Assembly (NCBI GenBank): GCA_024280975.1
Contig: JAMXLQ010000333.1
Location: 1-12,747, forward strand
Direction: 5' to 3'
DNA: 12,747 nt
From: Methanosarcina sp.
Lineage (GTDB): Archaea > Halobacteriota > Methanosarcinia > Methanosarcinales > Methanosarcinaceae
Positions 1-7,180 of the stretch are shown here, one piece after another. A program made the position numbers and the translations under genes. How positions within the stretch are numbered: position 1 is the first letter of the stretch; each line of letters opens with the position of its first letter. The notes beneath the pieces are model-generated. The model had not been told where the DNA came from and searched no databases. It saw only the letters and a list, made by a program, of their open reading frames with translations.

Positions 1-666
1 CTTTCAGACGAAGAAATATTAACTCAGTTAAAAAGATCATATAAAAATAAGCAATTATCATTAATTCTAGGTGCTGGTGTTTCACAAAGTTGCGGTCTTC
101 CTGATTGGAATAAACTTCTAAAAGAACTTTTAAAGAAATGTTTTGACTTGGATGAGTCATCAACTGATATAGATAAGATTGCTGATTATTTTATAAATAA
201 GGTAAAACAGCCCCTAATATTAGCAAGGTATATCCAACAGTACCTAAAAAATAAAAATGATACTAGTTTTGAAGAAGCCATAAGAGATGCTCTTTATAAA
301 CCTAATATTAAAGAAAGTAACTTAATCAAAGAAATATGTCAACTATCTAATTCTAAAATTAATCAATCTCTTGACTCCATCATCACATACAATTATGATG
401 ACATCCTAGAAACCTGCATGCGTAAGTTGGAAATCCCATATATAGTTATCAACAATACCGGAATGAGGAAAAAAGAGGGTGAACTTCCTATCTATCATGT
501 TCATGGATTTTTGCCAAATGAAGAGAAAGTTACCTCCAAAAGTGAGATTGTGATCAGTGAAGAAACATATCACAAGCAGTATTTAGATATTTACAACTGG
601 AGCAATTTAACGCAAATAAATAAGTTTTCAGAAAAGACTTGTTTATTTATAGATAAAAGGCAATAA
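1..666 (+). CDS. SIR2-like domain protein, 5' end outside window, C-terminally truncated
   Basis: The frame is open from base 1, so the gene starts to the left of the window; the TTG at 148 is only an internal codon. Seen: a Rossmann-type NAD-binding motif LGAGVS at bases 67-84, a TYNYDD motif around 385-402 (the NYD signature of SIR2-like proteins), and YHVHG at 493-507 carrying the candidate catalytic His. These match the SIR2_2-type domain found in many prokaryotic NAD-consuming anti-phage proteins. In that family a segment like WSNLxQxN...KTCLFIGxSxxDPN usually follows; here the protein reads through the WSNL part and LFI, then ends in DKRQ-stop. The terminal motif and any downstream effector or sensor part are absent. 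Base composition is much more AT-rich than in valS or hmgA, which suggests horizontal acquisition. The domain is clear; that this is a defence-gene remnant is inference. Confidence 0.8.
   Translation, partial: LSDEEILTQLKRSYKNKQLSLILGAGVSQSCGLPDWNKLLKELLKKCFDLDESSTDIDKIADYFINKVKQPLILARYIQQYLKNKNDTSFEEAIRDALYKPNIKESNLIKEICQLSNSKINQSLDSIITYNYDDILETCMRKLEIPYIVINNTGMRKKEGELPIYHVHGFLPNEEKVTSKSEIVISEETYHKQYLDIYNWSNLTQINKFSEKTCLFIDKRQ
642..652 (+). promoter_or_regulatory. Possible TATA box for the first HAD gene
   Basis: TTTATTTATAG lies inside the last codons of the SIR2 fragment, about 50-65 bp before the two candidate HAD starts. An archaeal start site about 25 bp downstream would fall near 672-677. 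AT-rich surroundings make chance matches likely. Confidence 0.3.
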
Positions 667-690
667 AGTAAAAGCTTAAATAAAAGGGAC

Positions 691-1455
691 ATGGGAGGAA
701 AGAGTATAGTGGGGAATCTAGAAACTGAAGCAGAAGAAAGTAAAATTACATTTCTGAGCCATTCTCTCGAAAAAGGAGAGAAGGCATTTGAGAGTTGCCA
801 TATAAAAGGCGTTATCTTTGACTGCTACCAAACCCTCATTGATATTCATACTGAAGAACATAGCCTGGAAACATATCAAGTGCTGAGCGCATGGCTCGCT
901 TACCAGGGAGTAAAAATAGAACCGAAAAAACTATGGGACACCTATATGTTTAAAGTAAATGATAGAATGGAACATTCTAAGGAAATATATCCTGAAGTCA
1001 GGGTAGAAGAAATCTTTGCCGAGATTTGCAGGGAAAATTCAATATGGAAAATCGATGAAGAAAGCCTTGGAGTAGAGACTGCGAGAGTATTTCGGGCAGC
1101 TTCTATACGGAAACTCCGTGCTTTCCCTCAGAGTATAAGATTAATTGAACATTGCATAAACCTTCCGAAGTGTATAATTTCCAATGGCCAGAGGGTTTTT
1201 TCCGAACTGGAACTCAGATTCCTTGGTCTCTACGATTATTTCGACTTCGTGATCTTCTCATCGGATGTAGGATATAAGAAACCTGACCTCAGGCTTTTCA
1301 TGACTGCGATCAAGAAAATGGGCTTTGAACTCGAACCCAAGTGCATCATTTCAATAGGGGACTCTTACGAAAATGAGATACTACCTGCAAAAAAACTGGG
1401 AATGCGCACCATGCATATTGAAGAAGCATGGAAACAGTTCGGTCTGACGGATTAA
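691..1455 (+). CDS. HAD-superfamily hydrolase, copy 1 (DxYxT-type motif I)
   Basis: HAD-fold hydrolase, 254 aa from ATG 691. Motif I is FDCYQTLID with nucleophile Asp44; the second acid of phosphatases (DxD) is replaced by Tyr46, as in haloacid-dehalogenase-like members. Motif II is IISNGQ (Ser164), motif III is KKPD (Lys197), and motif IV is IGDSYENE (Asp224, Glu229). A helical cap region fills about residues 55-150. Substrate unknown. The start is uncertain: GTG 709 is in frame and has GGAGGAA (694-700) at good spacing, while ATG 691 has only AAAGGGA, so 709 may be the true start. Residues 1-37 have no counterpart in the paralogue at 1895, and a strong AAAGGAGAG sits inside this extension (773-780). 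Clearly related to the 1895 gene, with more than half of aligned residues identical by eye. It lies 24 bp after the SIR2 fragment; the two need not be linked functionally. Confidence 0.85.
   Translation: MGGKSIVGNLETEAEESKITFLSHSLEKGEKAFESCHIKGVIFDCYQTLIDIHTEEHSLETYQVLSAWLAYQGVKIEPKKLWDTYMFKVNDRMEHSKEIYPEVRVEEIFAEICRENSIWKIDEESLGVETARVFRAASIRKLRAFPQSIRLIEHCINLPKCIISNGQRVFSELELRFLGLYDYFDFVIFSSDVGYKKPDLRLFMTAIKKMGFELEPKCIISIGDSYENEILPAKKLGMRTMHIEEAWKQFGLTD
694..700 (+). promoter_or_regulatory. Ribosome-binding site favouring GTG 709
   Basis: GGAGGAA is close to the perfect complement of the archaeal 16S 3' end and lies 8-10 nt before the in-frame GTG at 709. If used, the protein is 248 aa rather than 254. 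Confidence 0.5.
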
Positions 1456-1470
1456 TTAGTATTAAAAAGT
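1453..1470 (+). repeat. 18-nt stop-codon tag, copy A (also at 2945-2962)
   Basis: TAATTAGTATTAAAAAGT begins at the TAA stop of HAD copy 1. Seventeen of 18 bases recur at 2945-2962, where the TAA is the stop codon of the receiver gene. The same register relative to the two stops argues for shared ancestry of the 3' flanks, although the sequence is AT-rich. Confidence 0.6.
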
Positions 1471-1780
1471 ATCAAAAATTTTCAGGAAGGCTGTAAGTCT
1501 TCAAAATTTATCTTAATCTTCTTTCTTTTTGTATGAGAATACCTACTTTTTTGAATTTAAACACTGATTTGTAATTTTTACATCCGGTACTTTTATGAAA
1601 CGTACTTAGAAAGGCACTCTGCAAAAGACACTTTGGGATTTCGAGTTTGATTATCAAACTGAATTTAATCACTTTAAGTCAGATCCATTATTGAATGGGC
1701 AGGTATTGCCCAAAATAAATTACCCATATAATTAAAACTATATACCGCTATTTGCCTAATATATATGTATTTACACAAGG

Positions 1781-1790
1781 TCTATATATA
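1781..1790 (+). promoter_or_regulatory. TATA box for the HAD copy 2 - receiver operon
   Basis: TCTATATATA resembles the archaeal box A. The predicted start near 1810-1815 would give a leader of about 80 nt before ATG 1895. The palindrome at 1788-1801 overlaps its downstream end. Confidence 0.55.
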
Positions 1791-1801
1791 ATGGCCATTA
1801 T
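1788..1801. promoter_or_regulatory. 14-bp perfect palindrome, candidate operator
   Basis: ATAATGGCCATTAT is its own reverse complement and overlaps the TATA box at 1781-1790. A dimeric repressor bound here would block TBP/TFB. No regulator for it is visible in the window. Confidence 0.4.
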
Positions 1802-1894
1802 TAATAGACTAATTGAAGATAAAAATTGTAGAAAACCAGAAATATAGAAACACAAAAAAATCTAAAAATTTAGAAAAACCGAAGGAGAATCCCT

Positions 1895-2548
1895 ATGCTC
1901 CAAAACGGAAAAATTAAAGGCTTAATCTTTGATTGCTATAAAACCCTTATTGATATTAAAACTGATGAAAAAAGCCGGGAAACGAACGAAAGAGTAAGCC
2001 GGTGGCTTCTTTATCAGGGAGTGCGGATAGAACCCGATAGGCTCAGGGAAGAATACAGGTGGAAAGTAATAAACAGGCTAGGTAATTCAGGCCAGCAGCA
2101 TCCCGATATCCGTATAGAAGAGATTTTTGCTGAAATTTGTGCCGAAAACGCCTTTAAAGAAATCGATCCCTATTGGCTTGGAGTTGAAGCCGCCAAAGTT
2201 TTCAGAACAGCGTCGATAAGAAAAATTGAGGCTTACCCTCAGAGCCTGCGGCTGCTTGAAAAATACAAAAATGTCCCAAAATGCATAGTCTCCAATGCCC
2301 AGAGAGTTTTTACAGAACAGGAATTGCGCTTCCTGGGCCTGTATGATCGCTTTAATTTCACAATTATGTCTTCGGACCACCGTGTCAAGAAACCTGACAC
2401 CCGGCTTTTCAAGATGGCTCTTGACGGCCTCGGGCTTGAACCTTGGGAAGTGCTCTCTATCGGAGACACGCCGGAAAACGATATTTATCCACCTCAAAGT
2501 CTCGGAATGAACGCGATGCATATCAGGGATGCATGGAGATATGCATAA
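1895..2548 (+). CDS. HAD-superfamily hydrolase, copy 2 (DxYxT-type motif I)
   Basis: HAD-fold hydrolase of 217 aa, a usual size for a HAD with a small helical cap. Motif I is FDCYKTLID (Asp13 nucleophile, Tyr15 where phosphatases have Asp), motif II is IVSNAQ (Ser133), motif III is KKPD (Lys166), and motif IV is IGDTPEND (Asp191, Asp196). All four motifs are intact, so the protein should be active. The Tyr in motif I points away from a standard DxD phosphatase, but the reaction and substrate cannot be read from sequence. The start is well supported: GAAGGAGAA (1881-1889) lies 5-7 nt before ATG 1895. The receiver gene follows after 33 bp with no terminator between them, so the two are probably co-transcribed. 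Paralogue of the gene at 691; cytosolic, with no signal peptide or membrane segment. Confidence 0.87.
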   Translation: MLQNGKIKGLIFDCYKTLIDIKTDEKSRETNERVSRWLLYQGVRIEPDRLREEYRWKVINRLGNSGQQHPDIRIEEIFAEICAENAFKEIDPYWLGVEAAKVFRTASIRKIEAYPQSLRLLEKYKNVPKCIVSNAQRVFTEQELRFLGLYDRFNFTIMSSDHRVKKPDTRLFKMALDGLGLEPWEVLSIGDTPENDIYPPQSLGMNAMHIRDAWRYA

Positions 2549-2581
2549 AAAGAGAAGTATAATGCAAAAGAAGGCAAATAA

Positions 2582-2947
2582 ATGACAAGGGTTATGATTG
2601 TGGACGATGCCGAATTTATGAGAATGGTAATCAGAAACACTCTCATAAAACATGGACATGAAGTTATTGCTGAAGCGGCTGAAGGAGAGGAAGCGATCCA
2701 AACTTATCTTCAGTTAAAGCCTGAGATCGTGTTAATGAATATAAATATTCCAAACATTAATGGAGAAGAGGTATTGAGAAAACTTCTTGTTATGGACCCT
2801 AAAGCAAAAGTGGTAATGTGCCCTTCTCTTGGACAGCAGACCATAATAACAGAGTCGACGAAAATAGGTGCAATGGGTTTCATAACAAAATCTTTTGAGA
2901 CTGATGAAATAATCGATGTGATGAGACAGATTGCTGAGCCAAACTAA
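2582..2947 (+). CDS. Stand-alone CheY-like receiver domain with degenerate phosphorylation site
   Basis: A 121-aa protein made only of a response-regulator receiver domain, the usual length for CheY-type proteins, with no output domain. Seen: the metal-binding acidic pair Asp8-Asp9 in IVDDAEFMR; the beta-3 strand IVLMNINIPNINGEE, where the expected phospho-acceptor Asp is Asn53 (codon AAT); VVMCPSLGQQ, where the expected Ser/Thr switch residue is Pro81; and FITKSF, with Lys103 kept but the following Pro changed to Ser. Phosphorylation by a histidine kinase in the normal way is therefore unlikely. It may be a pseudo-receiver acting by protein-protein contact, or a decaying gene; the intact frame and hydrophobic core favour the former. 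A GAAGG run near 2570 precedes ATG 2582. It lies 33 bp after HAD copy 2, and no histidine kinase is nearby. Confidence 0.88.
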   Translation: MTRVMIVDDAEFMRMVIRNTLIKHGHEVIAEAAEGEEAIQTYLQLKPEIVLMNINIPNINGEEVLRKLLVMDPKAKVVMCPSLGQQTIITESTKIGAMGFITKSFETDEIIDVMRQIAEPN

Positions 2948-2962
2948 TTATTATTAAAAAGT
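2945..2962 (+). repeat. 18-nt stop-codon tag, copy B (also at 1453-1470)
   Basis: TAATTATTATTAAAAAGT starts at the TAA stop of the receiver gene and differs from copy A by one base. A short hairpin AAGTC-aaacta-GACTT (2959-2974) begins within it and could help end the transcript. Confidence 0.6.
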
Positions 2963-3025
2963 CAAACTAGACTTAAAAGAGTGAATCCACAAACCGGTGC
3001 TTCCAGGTATAAACTATATAATTCC

Positions 3026-3109
3026 GAGATTTTTATCATGTTCATTTACTTGATTTTTTACTCAAGTGCGTAAATTCCATAAGAAGTATTTTCTTAAACT
3101 AAAAATCTC
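3026..3109. other. Nested inverted repeats, possible structured RNA or 3' element
   Basis: A perfect 10-bp outer pair, GAGATTTTTA (3026-3035) with TAAAAATCTC (3100-3109), encloses two smaller hairpins: ACTTGA/TCAAGT (3048-3067) and AAGAA/TTCTT (3081-3095). Together they draw a three-way junction. The pairing is AT-rich, so chance is possible. Confidence 0.35.
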
Positions 3110-3324
3110 AAATAGCTTTCAACTTTAGTCATATCTTTAAACATTTTTTATAATTTTCTCAACGACTTACTGTCCGTTGAAATACTGAATGCTATTACAA
3201 CTGTTGACAAAAATTTTCTATTCTGGAAATTGGTTTTCTGGATAAAAGTGAGATCAGGGGAAATCGAATTCATATTTTTGGCATTAACTTAACAGACAAA
3301 GATTTCCATTCTGCCCAAAACCAG

Positions 3325-3337
3325 ATATATTTAAATA
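3325..3337 (+). promoter_or_regulatory. TATA box for valS
   Basis: ATATATTTAAATA lies about 60-70 bp before the valS start. A start site near 3360 would leave a leader of roughly 40 nt, with GGAG (3387-3390) placed 7 nt before ATG 3398. Confidence 0.55.
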
Positions 3338-3397
3338 ATCGCAAGCACTCTAAACCCCAAGAATTCTTACACTATTTCCCAATCATGGAGTGTCTTT

Positions 3398-6007
3398 ATG
3401 ACAGGATCAGAAATTCCAAAAGAATATAATGCATGTGAGGTTGAGGAAAAGTGGATGGAGAAGTGGAACCTCTCCATGTACCATTTCAACTGGGGAGAAG
3501 ATACCCGCCCCCAGTATATTATCGATACCCCACCTCCTTATCCTACAGGTAATTTCCATATAGGAAACGCGCTTAACTGGTGTTATATTGATTTTGTTGC
3601 CCGATACAAACGTATGCGAGGGTACAATGTGATGTTCCCCCAGGGCTGGGATTGTCACGGCCTGCCAACTGAAGTCAAAGTTGAAGAAATTCACGGAATA
3701 ACAAAAAACCAGGTTCCACGTGCAGAGTTCCGCAAGATGTGCAGGGAACTGACTGCAGGAAACATCGACAAGATGCGCAAAACAATGCTACGTTTGGGTT
3801 TTTCCGTGGATTGGAGTAACGAATTCGTTACTATGGAGCCCTCATACTTTGTAAAAACGCAGAAGTCCTTTGTCAGGATGTATAATAAAGATTATATCTA
3901 TCACGAGGAACATCCTGTCAACTGGTGCCCCCGCTGTGAAACTGCCATTGCTTTTGCAGAAGTAGAGTATGAAACAAGGCAAACAAAGCTTAACTTCGTC
4001 CATTTCGACAAGGTAGATATCGCAACCACCAGACCCGAACTTATGGCAGCTTGCGTTGCAGTTGCAGTAAATCCTGAAGACGAGCGTTATAGCCAGTACA
4101 TCGGCCAGGAGATTACAGTTCCACTCTTTGGCCAGAAAGTGACTTTGATTGCAGATGAGGACGTTGAGCCTGAATTCGGTACAGGCGCTGTAATGATCTG
4201 TACCTTTGGAGACAAGCAGGACGTACGCTGGTGGGTGAAATATGGACTCCCTCTTATAAAAGCCGTCGACAAGCAGGGCAGGATGACAAAAGCTGCAGGC
4301 AAGTATGAAGGCATGAGCATTGCAGAATGCAGGGAAGCTGTCATTGCTGATCTGAGAGCCACGGGTTTTCTCTATGACCAGAAACCTCTTGAACAGAATG
4401 TCGGGCTCTGCTGGCGCTGTGACACCCCGATTGAAATTCTCTCAGAGCCCCAGTGGTTCGTAAAGATCGACAATGACGCAATCCTGAAAGCTGCAGATGA
4501 GATCAACTGGTATCCTGAATATATGAAAGTCAGGCTCCAGAACTGGACAGGCACTATGGAATGGGACTGGTGCATTTCCAGACAGAGAATCTTTGCAACT
4601 CCAATCCCTATCTGGTACTGCAAAAAGTGCGGGGAAGTTATGGTTGCAGAAGAAAGCTGGCTTCCAATTGACCCGAATGAGGCAGCCCCAAAGAAAGCCT
4701 GCGCCTGCGGCTCAACCGAGTTTGAGCCTGAAACCGATGTGTTGGACACCTGGATGGATTCTTCGATTACGGCGTTACATGTCACGGGCTGGGAAAGCGA
4801 GCACGAACTCCGGCTGCCTGCGCAGATCCGTCCACAGGGTCATGATATCATCAGAACCTGGGCTTTTTACACTATCTTGCGGAGCCTTGCCCTTGAAGGA
4901 AAGAAACCCTGGGACTCTATAGTGATTAACGGTATGGTGCTCGGGCCTGATGGACATAAAATGAGCAAATCCCTTGGAAATGTTATTTCCCCTGAAGAAG
5001 TAACCACACAGTACAGTGCCGACGCTTTCAGGCAATGGGGTGCAGTTGGTGGCTCCACAGGTTCGGATGTAATGTTCCGCTGGAAAGATGTAGTATCGGC
5101 TTCTCGGTTCCTTCAGAAGATGTGGAGTATATACCGTTTCTCGATATCTCACTTGAAGGGCTTTAGACAAGAAGACGCCGAGAACTTCCCCACGGATTCT
5201 CTCCTTATAATTGACAGGTGGCTGCTAAGCAAACTTAACAAGCTTGTTGACACTGCAACAAAAGAACTTGATGAGTACCAGTTTGACTCTACTTTCAAAG
5301 CCATAAGAGGCTTTGCCTGGGAAGTTCTTGCTGATAACTATCTGGAACTCGTAAAAGGCAGGCTTTACGGCGATGAGCCCGAAGGTAAGAGAGCAGCCCA
5401 ATATGTCCTCTACAGGACGATAGAAACTCTCTCGCTTTTACTTGCACCTTTCATACCCTTCTTTGCAGAAGAGCTGTACTCCAGATTTAGCGATGAGAGC
5501 GTCCACATACAGGCCTGGCCGGCAGTTGATGAAAGTTTTATAAACGAAGAAGCTGAAGCTGCAGGGGAACTGATCAAGGACATCACAAGCGAGGTCCGCA
5601 GATACAAGGCCGACCTAGGAATGGCACTTAATGCCCCCCTGAAAAAGGTTGAGATCTACAATGCAAATATTGATACCGGAGATATTGCAGGCGCCACGAA
5701 CTCGGAGATTGAGTTAATGAAAGGTGCTCCCTCCTTTGAATATGTGCCTGTGGAAGTTAAGCCCAATATGGGTATTCTGGGTCCCCGGTTTAGGAAAGAT
5801 GCAGGTACTGTCGTGAAAGCTCTTAAGGCAGAAGATCCCGCTGCTGTTGAAGCACAGGCAGCTTCAGGAAAAATAACCGTTACTATAAATAGCGAATCGA
5901 TCGAGCTTGAACCCGAAGCCATAGAGATAAGGAAAGAAGTTATCTCCGGCGGCAGAGAGGTCGATGTGCTTGAAGTCAGAGGTGCGGTTGTTGTAATCGT
6001 AAGGTAA
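3398..6007 (+). CDS. valS: Valyl-tRNA synthetase
   Basis: Class I aminoacyl-tRNA synthetase that charges tRNA-Val with valine in the cytosol. At 869 aa it has the usual archaeal length. Seen in order: HIGN signature (PTGNFHIGN, residues 49-57); first cysteine pair C177/C180 (WCPRCE); CP1 editing domain with TTRPE at 210-214, which removes mischarged threonine in this family; second pair C338/C341 (CWRC); conserved WDWCISRQ; a zinc-ribbon-like CxxC...CxC at 408-437; KMSKS at 521-525; then the helical anticodon-binding domain (about 610-740) and a C-terminal region of about 100 residues. [17 protein letters not shown] is typical of ValRS rather than IleRS or LeuRS. The start is supported by GGAG 7 nt upstream, and no alternative is needed. 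Monocistronic: its own promoter and a hairpin terminator that includes the stop codon. Confidence 0.97.
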   Translation: MTGSEIPKEYNACEVEEKWMEKWNLSMYHFNWGEDTRPQYIIDTPPPYPTGNFHIGNALNWCYIDFVARYKRMRGYNVMFPQGWDCHGLPTEVKVEEIHGITKNQVPRAEFRKMCRELTAGNIDKMRKTMLRLGFSVDWSNEFVTMEPSYFVKTQKSFVRMYNKDYIYHEEHPVNWCPRCETAIAFAEVEYETRQTKLNFVHFDKVDIATTRPELMAACVAVAVNPEDERYSQYIGQEITVPLFGQKVTLIADEDVEPEFGTGAVMICTFGDKQDVRWWVKYGLPLIKAVDKQGRMTKAAGKYEGMSIAECREAVIADLRATGFLYDQKPLEQNVGLCWRCDTPIEILSEPQWFVKIDNDAILKAADEINWYPEYMKVRLQNWTGTMEWDWCISRQRIFATPIPIWYCKKCGEVMVAEESWLPIDPNEAAPKKACACGSTEFEPETDVLDTWMDSSITALHVTGWESEHELRLPAQIRPQGHDIIRTWAFYTILRSLALEGKKPWDSIVINGMVLGPDGHKMSKSLGNVISPEEVTTQYSADAFRQWGAVGGSTGSDVMFRWKDVVSASRFLQKMWSIYRFSISHLKGFRQEDAENFPTDSLLIIDRWLLSKLNKLVDTATKELDEYQFDSTFKAIRGFAWEVLADNYLELVKGRLYGDEPEGKRAAQYVLYRTIETLSLLLAPFIPFFAEELYSRFSDESVHIQAWPAVDESFINEEAEAAGELIKDITSEVRRYKADLGMALNAPLKKVEIYNANIDTGDIAGATNSEIELMKGAPSFEYVPVEVKPNMGILGPRFRKDAGTVVKALKAEDPAAVEAQAASGKITVTINSESIELEPEAIEIRKEVISGGREVDVLEVRGAVVVIVR

Positions 6008-6027
6008 GCTTCAGCTTACCTTTTTTT
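6001..6027 (+). terminator. Hairpin plus T-run terminator of valS
   Basis: AAGGTAAGC (6001-6009), loop TTCA, GCTTACCTT (6014-6022), with a run of T to 6027. The 9-bp perfect stem includes the valS TAA stop (6005-6007). This looks like a strong intrinsic-type terminator; archaea also terminate at T-runs alone. Confidence 0.85.
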
Positions 6028-6586
6028 CATAAAATTGTCCGATATGATTCGACCAATTTTTTTCAGTTTTTTACGAAAATCTAAAAGCAGAAGATCTTGA
6101 AGTCAAATTCCATAAATTCGAATTCGGATTATAATCCCATGAGCCACTTGTAAAACAGAGTTTCCTCACGTTCTCTTTCTTATATTCTCTTTCTCATAAC
6201 TACTGGAGTGTTATTTTTAAAGCCGTAAAAACAAGCTCTTAGTATACACATGAGGAAAAAAGGTATGATTTTTTCACTTAAATTAACGATTTCTGCAAAT
6301 CAAAATCTTGGAGATAGGGCATTTAGAATTATTTTCTAACATTAAAAAATTTTTGATGCACCAATAGATCAGGACAACGGGGAAGTAATAAAGTTGCTAT
6401 ATAAATTTACATAACACTAGAGTTAATTAATCAGATGTAGGTATGTGGATCTTACCTATTCCTGCAAAGATAATGCAGAATTATTTAAATAAAGTTAAAA
6501 AATCTGAGCTCCCATTTCCAATGTGAAACTTTATATACATCTAGGTAATCTGTTTCAGAAATGTATTATTTAGACCTGGAGTTCTT
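6008..6586. other. Intergenic region between valS and the DsrE-like gene
   Basis: After the terminator there is about 500 bp of AT-rich sequence without a supported gene. A small dyad TAGGTA...TACCTA lies near 6436-6461. A 29-codon frame at 6250 has no ribosome-binding site. The only clear signal is the promoter at 6530. Confidence 0.6.
6530..6537 (+). promoter_or_regulatory. Consensus archaeal TATA box for the DsrE-like gene
   Basis: TTTATATA matches the archaeal box A exactly, and the purine-rich GTGAAAC just upstream fits a BRE. A start site near 6558-6562 gives a leader of about 25-30 nt before ATG 6587. Confidence 0.75.
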
Positions 6587-6955
6587 ATGACAAAAGTCGA
6601 AAGGGTACTACTGTTACTCAAAAATATGGTGTACGAAAGCACCAGCCCGCAGGAAACTCTCAAGTTTGCGAAGTATTACAAGAGTAAAGGGCTTGATGTA
6701 CTGGTTATTCTCTGGGGGCCTATGGGAGTCCTACTTGGAAAAAAAGATAAAACAAGAGGATCACCCAAGTACGATACTGCTGTCCAGGAATGTATCGGTC
6801 TTGGAGTGGAGTTTAAATGTTGCCAGCTTGCCTCGGACATGATTGGGCTTAAGAAGGAAGAATTGATCCCTGGAATTGAATTTATCTGCTCAAAAGAGGT
6901 AGCTGAACTTTTTTTGAGATACACAGAAGAAAACCAACTAATCATTACTTTCTGA
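6587..6955 (+). CDS. DsrE/DsrF-like family protein
   Basis: Small 122-aa cytosolic protein of the DsrE-like fold (DsrE/TusD/YchN relatives). Seen: an N-terminal beta strand RVLLLLKN, an amphipathic helix, a second strand LDVLVILWGPMG, a linker rich in charged residues, then GVEFKCCQLASDMIG with Cys78-Cys79 and the C-terminal strand-helix-strand GIEFICSKEVAELFLRYTEENQLIITF. In the family a Cys in the GVxxxxC position carries persulfide sulfur in some members; here Cys79 is the best match, and Cys69 and Cys101 are extra. Many archaeal members have no known role, so sulfur transfer is only a possibility. The start is supported by GGAG (6578-6581) and the strong promoter. It is a single-gene unit, and no sulfur-relay partner genes are near. 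Confidence 0.8.
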   Translation: MTKVERVLLLLKNMVYESTSPQETLKFAKYYKSKGLDVLVILWGPMGVLLGKKDKTRGSPKYDTAVQECIGLGVEFKCCQLASDMIGLKKEELIPGIEFICSKEVAELFLRYTEENQLIITF

Positions 6956-7085
6956 GCTTGAGAAATTTCTAAAAATTAAATCAGGCATTTAAAAAGTAAC
7001 GATCTTAAGCAATTAGATGTTTGACTGTAGTCATTTCTTAAATAAGGTCTCCTTCAATCTAATTATATTCTAACCCACTGATCCC

Positions 7086-7116
7086 AAACCTTTTATTAAA
7101 AAATTTGATCGCAACC
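7086..7116 (+). repeat. Degenerate intergenic repeat, copy 1
   Basis: Pattern AAACCTTTTA, then an A-rich run, then TTTGATCG and an AACC end. It recurs at 7140-7171 and more loosely at 7205-7235. CCTTTT and the A-rich run can pair into a short hairpin. Confidence 0.55.
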
Positions 7117-7139
7117 TTTCCAGCGAAAAGCTTGACCAC

Positions 7140-7171
7140 AAACCTTTTAAGAAAAAGTTTGATCGAAAACC
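7140..7171 (+). repeat. Degenerate intergenic repeat, copy 2
   Basis: Begins AAACCTTTTA and ends TTTGATCGAAAACC, closely matching copy 1 at 7086. A partial related piece, AGCGAAAAGCTTGACC, lies between them at 7122-7137. Confidence 0.55.
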
Positions 7172-7180
7172 TCTAACCGT

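Larger units (their letters stand above)
1456..1894. other. Intergenic region with several dyads, upstream of HAD copy 2
   Basis: No convincing gene. It holds three inverted repeats: AGTTTGAT-T-ATCAAACT (1644-1660), hairpin TGGGCA-GGTAT-TGCCCA (1696-1712) and the palindrome ATAATGGCCATTAT (1788-1801). A TATA-like run (TCTATATATA, 1781-1790) sits about 105 bp before the next start. The left end carries the 18-nt tag described under the repeats. Confidence 0.6.
2948..3397. other. Intergenic region between the receiver gene and valS
   Basis: No supported gene. From left to right: a weak hairpin at 2959-2974; a TATA-like AAACTATATAATT at 3011-3023; a nested inverted-repeat element at 3026-3109; a hairpin TCAACG/CGTTGA at 3159-3180; AT-rich sequence without clear signals; and the valS promoter near 3325. 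Confidence 0.6.

Noticed and set aside
649..690. Possible frameshift continuing the SIR2 protein beyond its stop
   Set aside because: None of the three forward frames after 649 gives the expected GxSxxDPN continuation, so a deletion or junction is more likely than a frameshift.
2087..2701. Long minus-strand frame of 204 codons opposite HAD copy 2 and the receiver
   Set aside because: It lies antisense to two genes with clear family motifs, has a low-complexity aromatic- and Cys-rich translation, and no ribosome-binding site.
6250..6339. 29-codon + strand frame upstream of the DsrE-like gene
   Set aside because: Too short, no ribosome-binding site, and it ends well before the real promoter.
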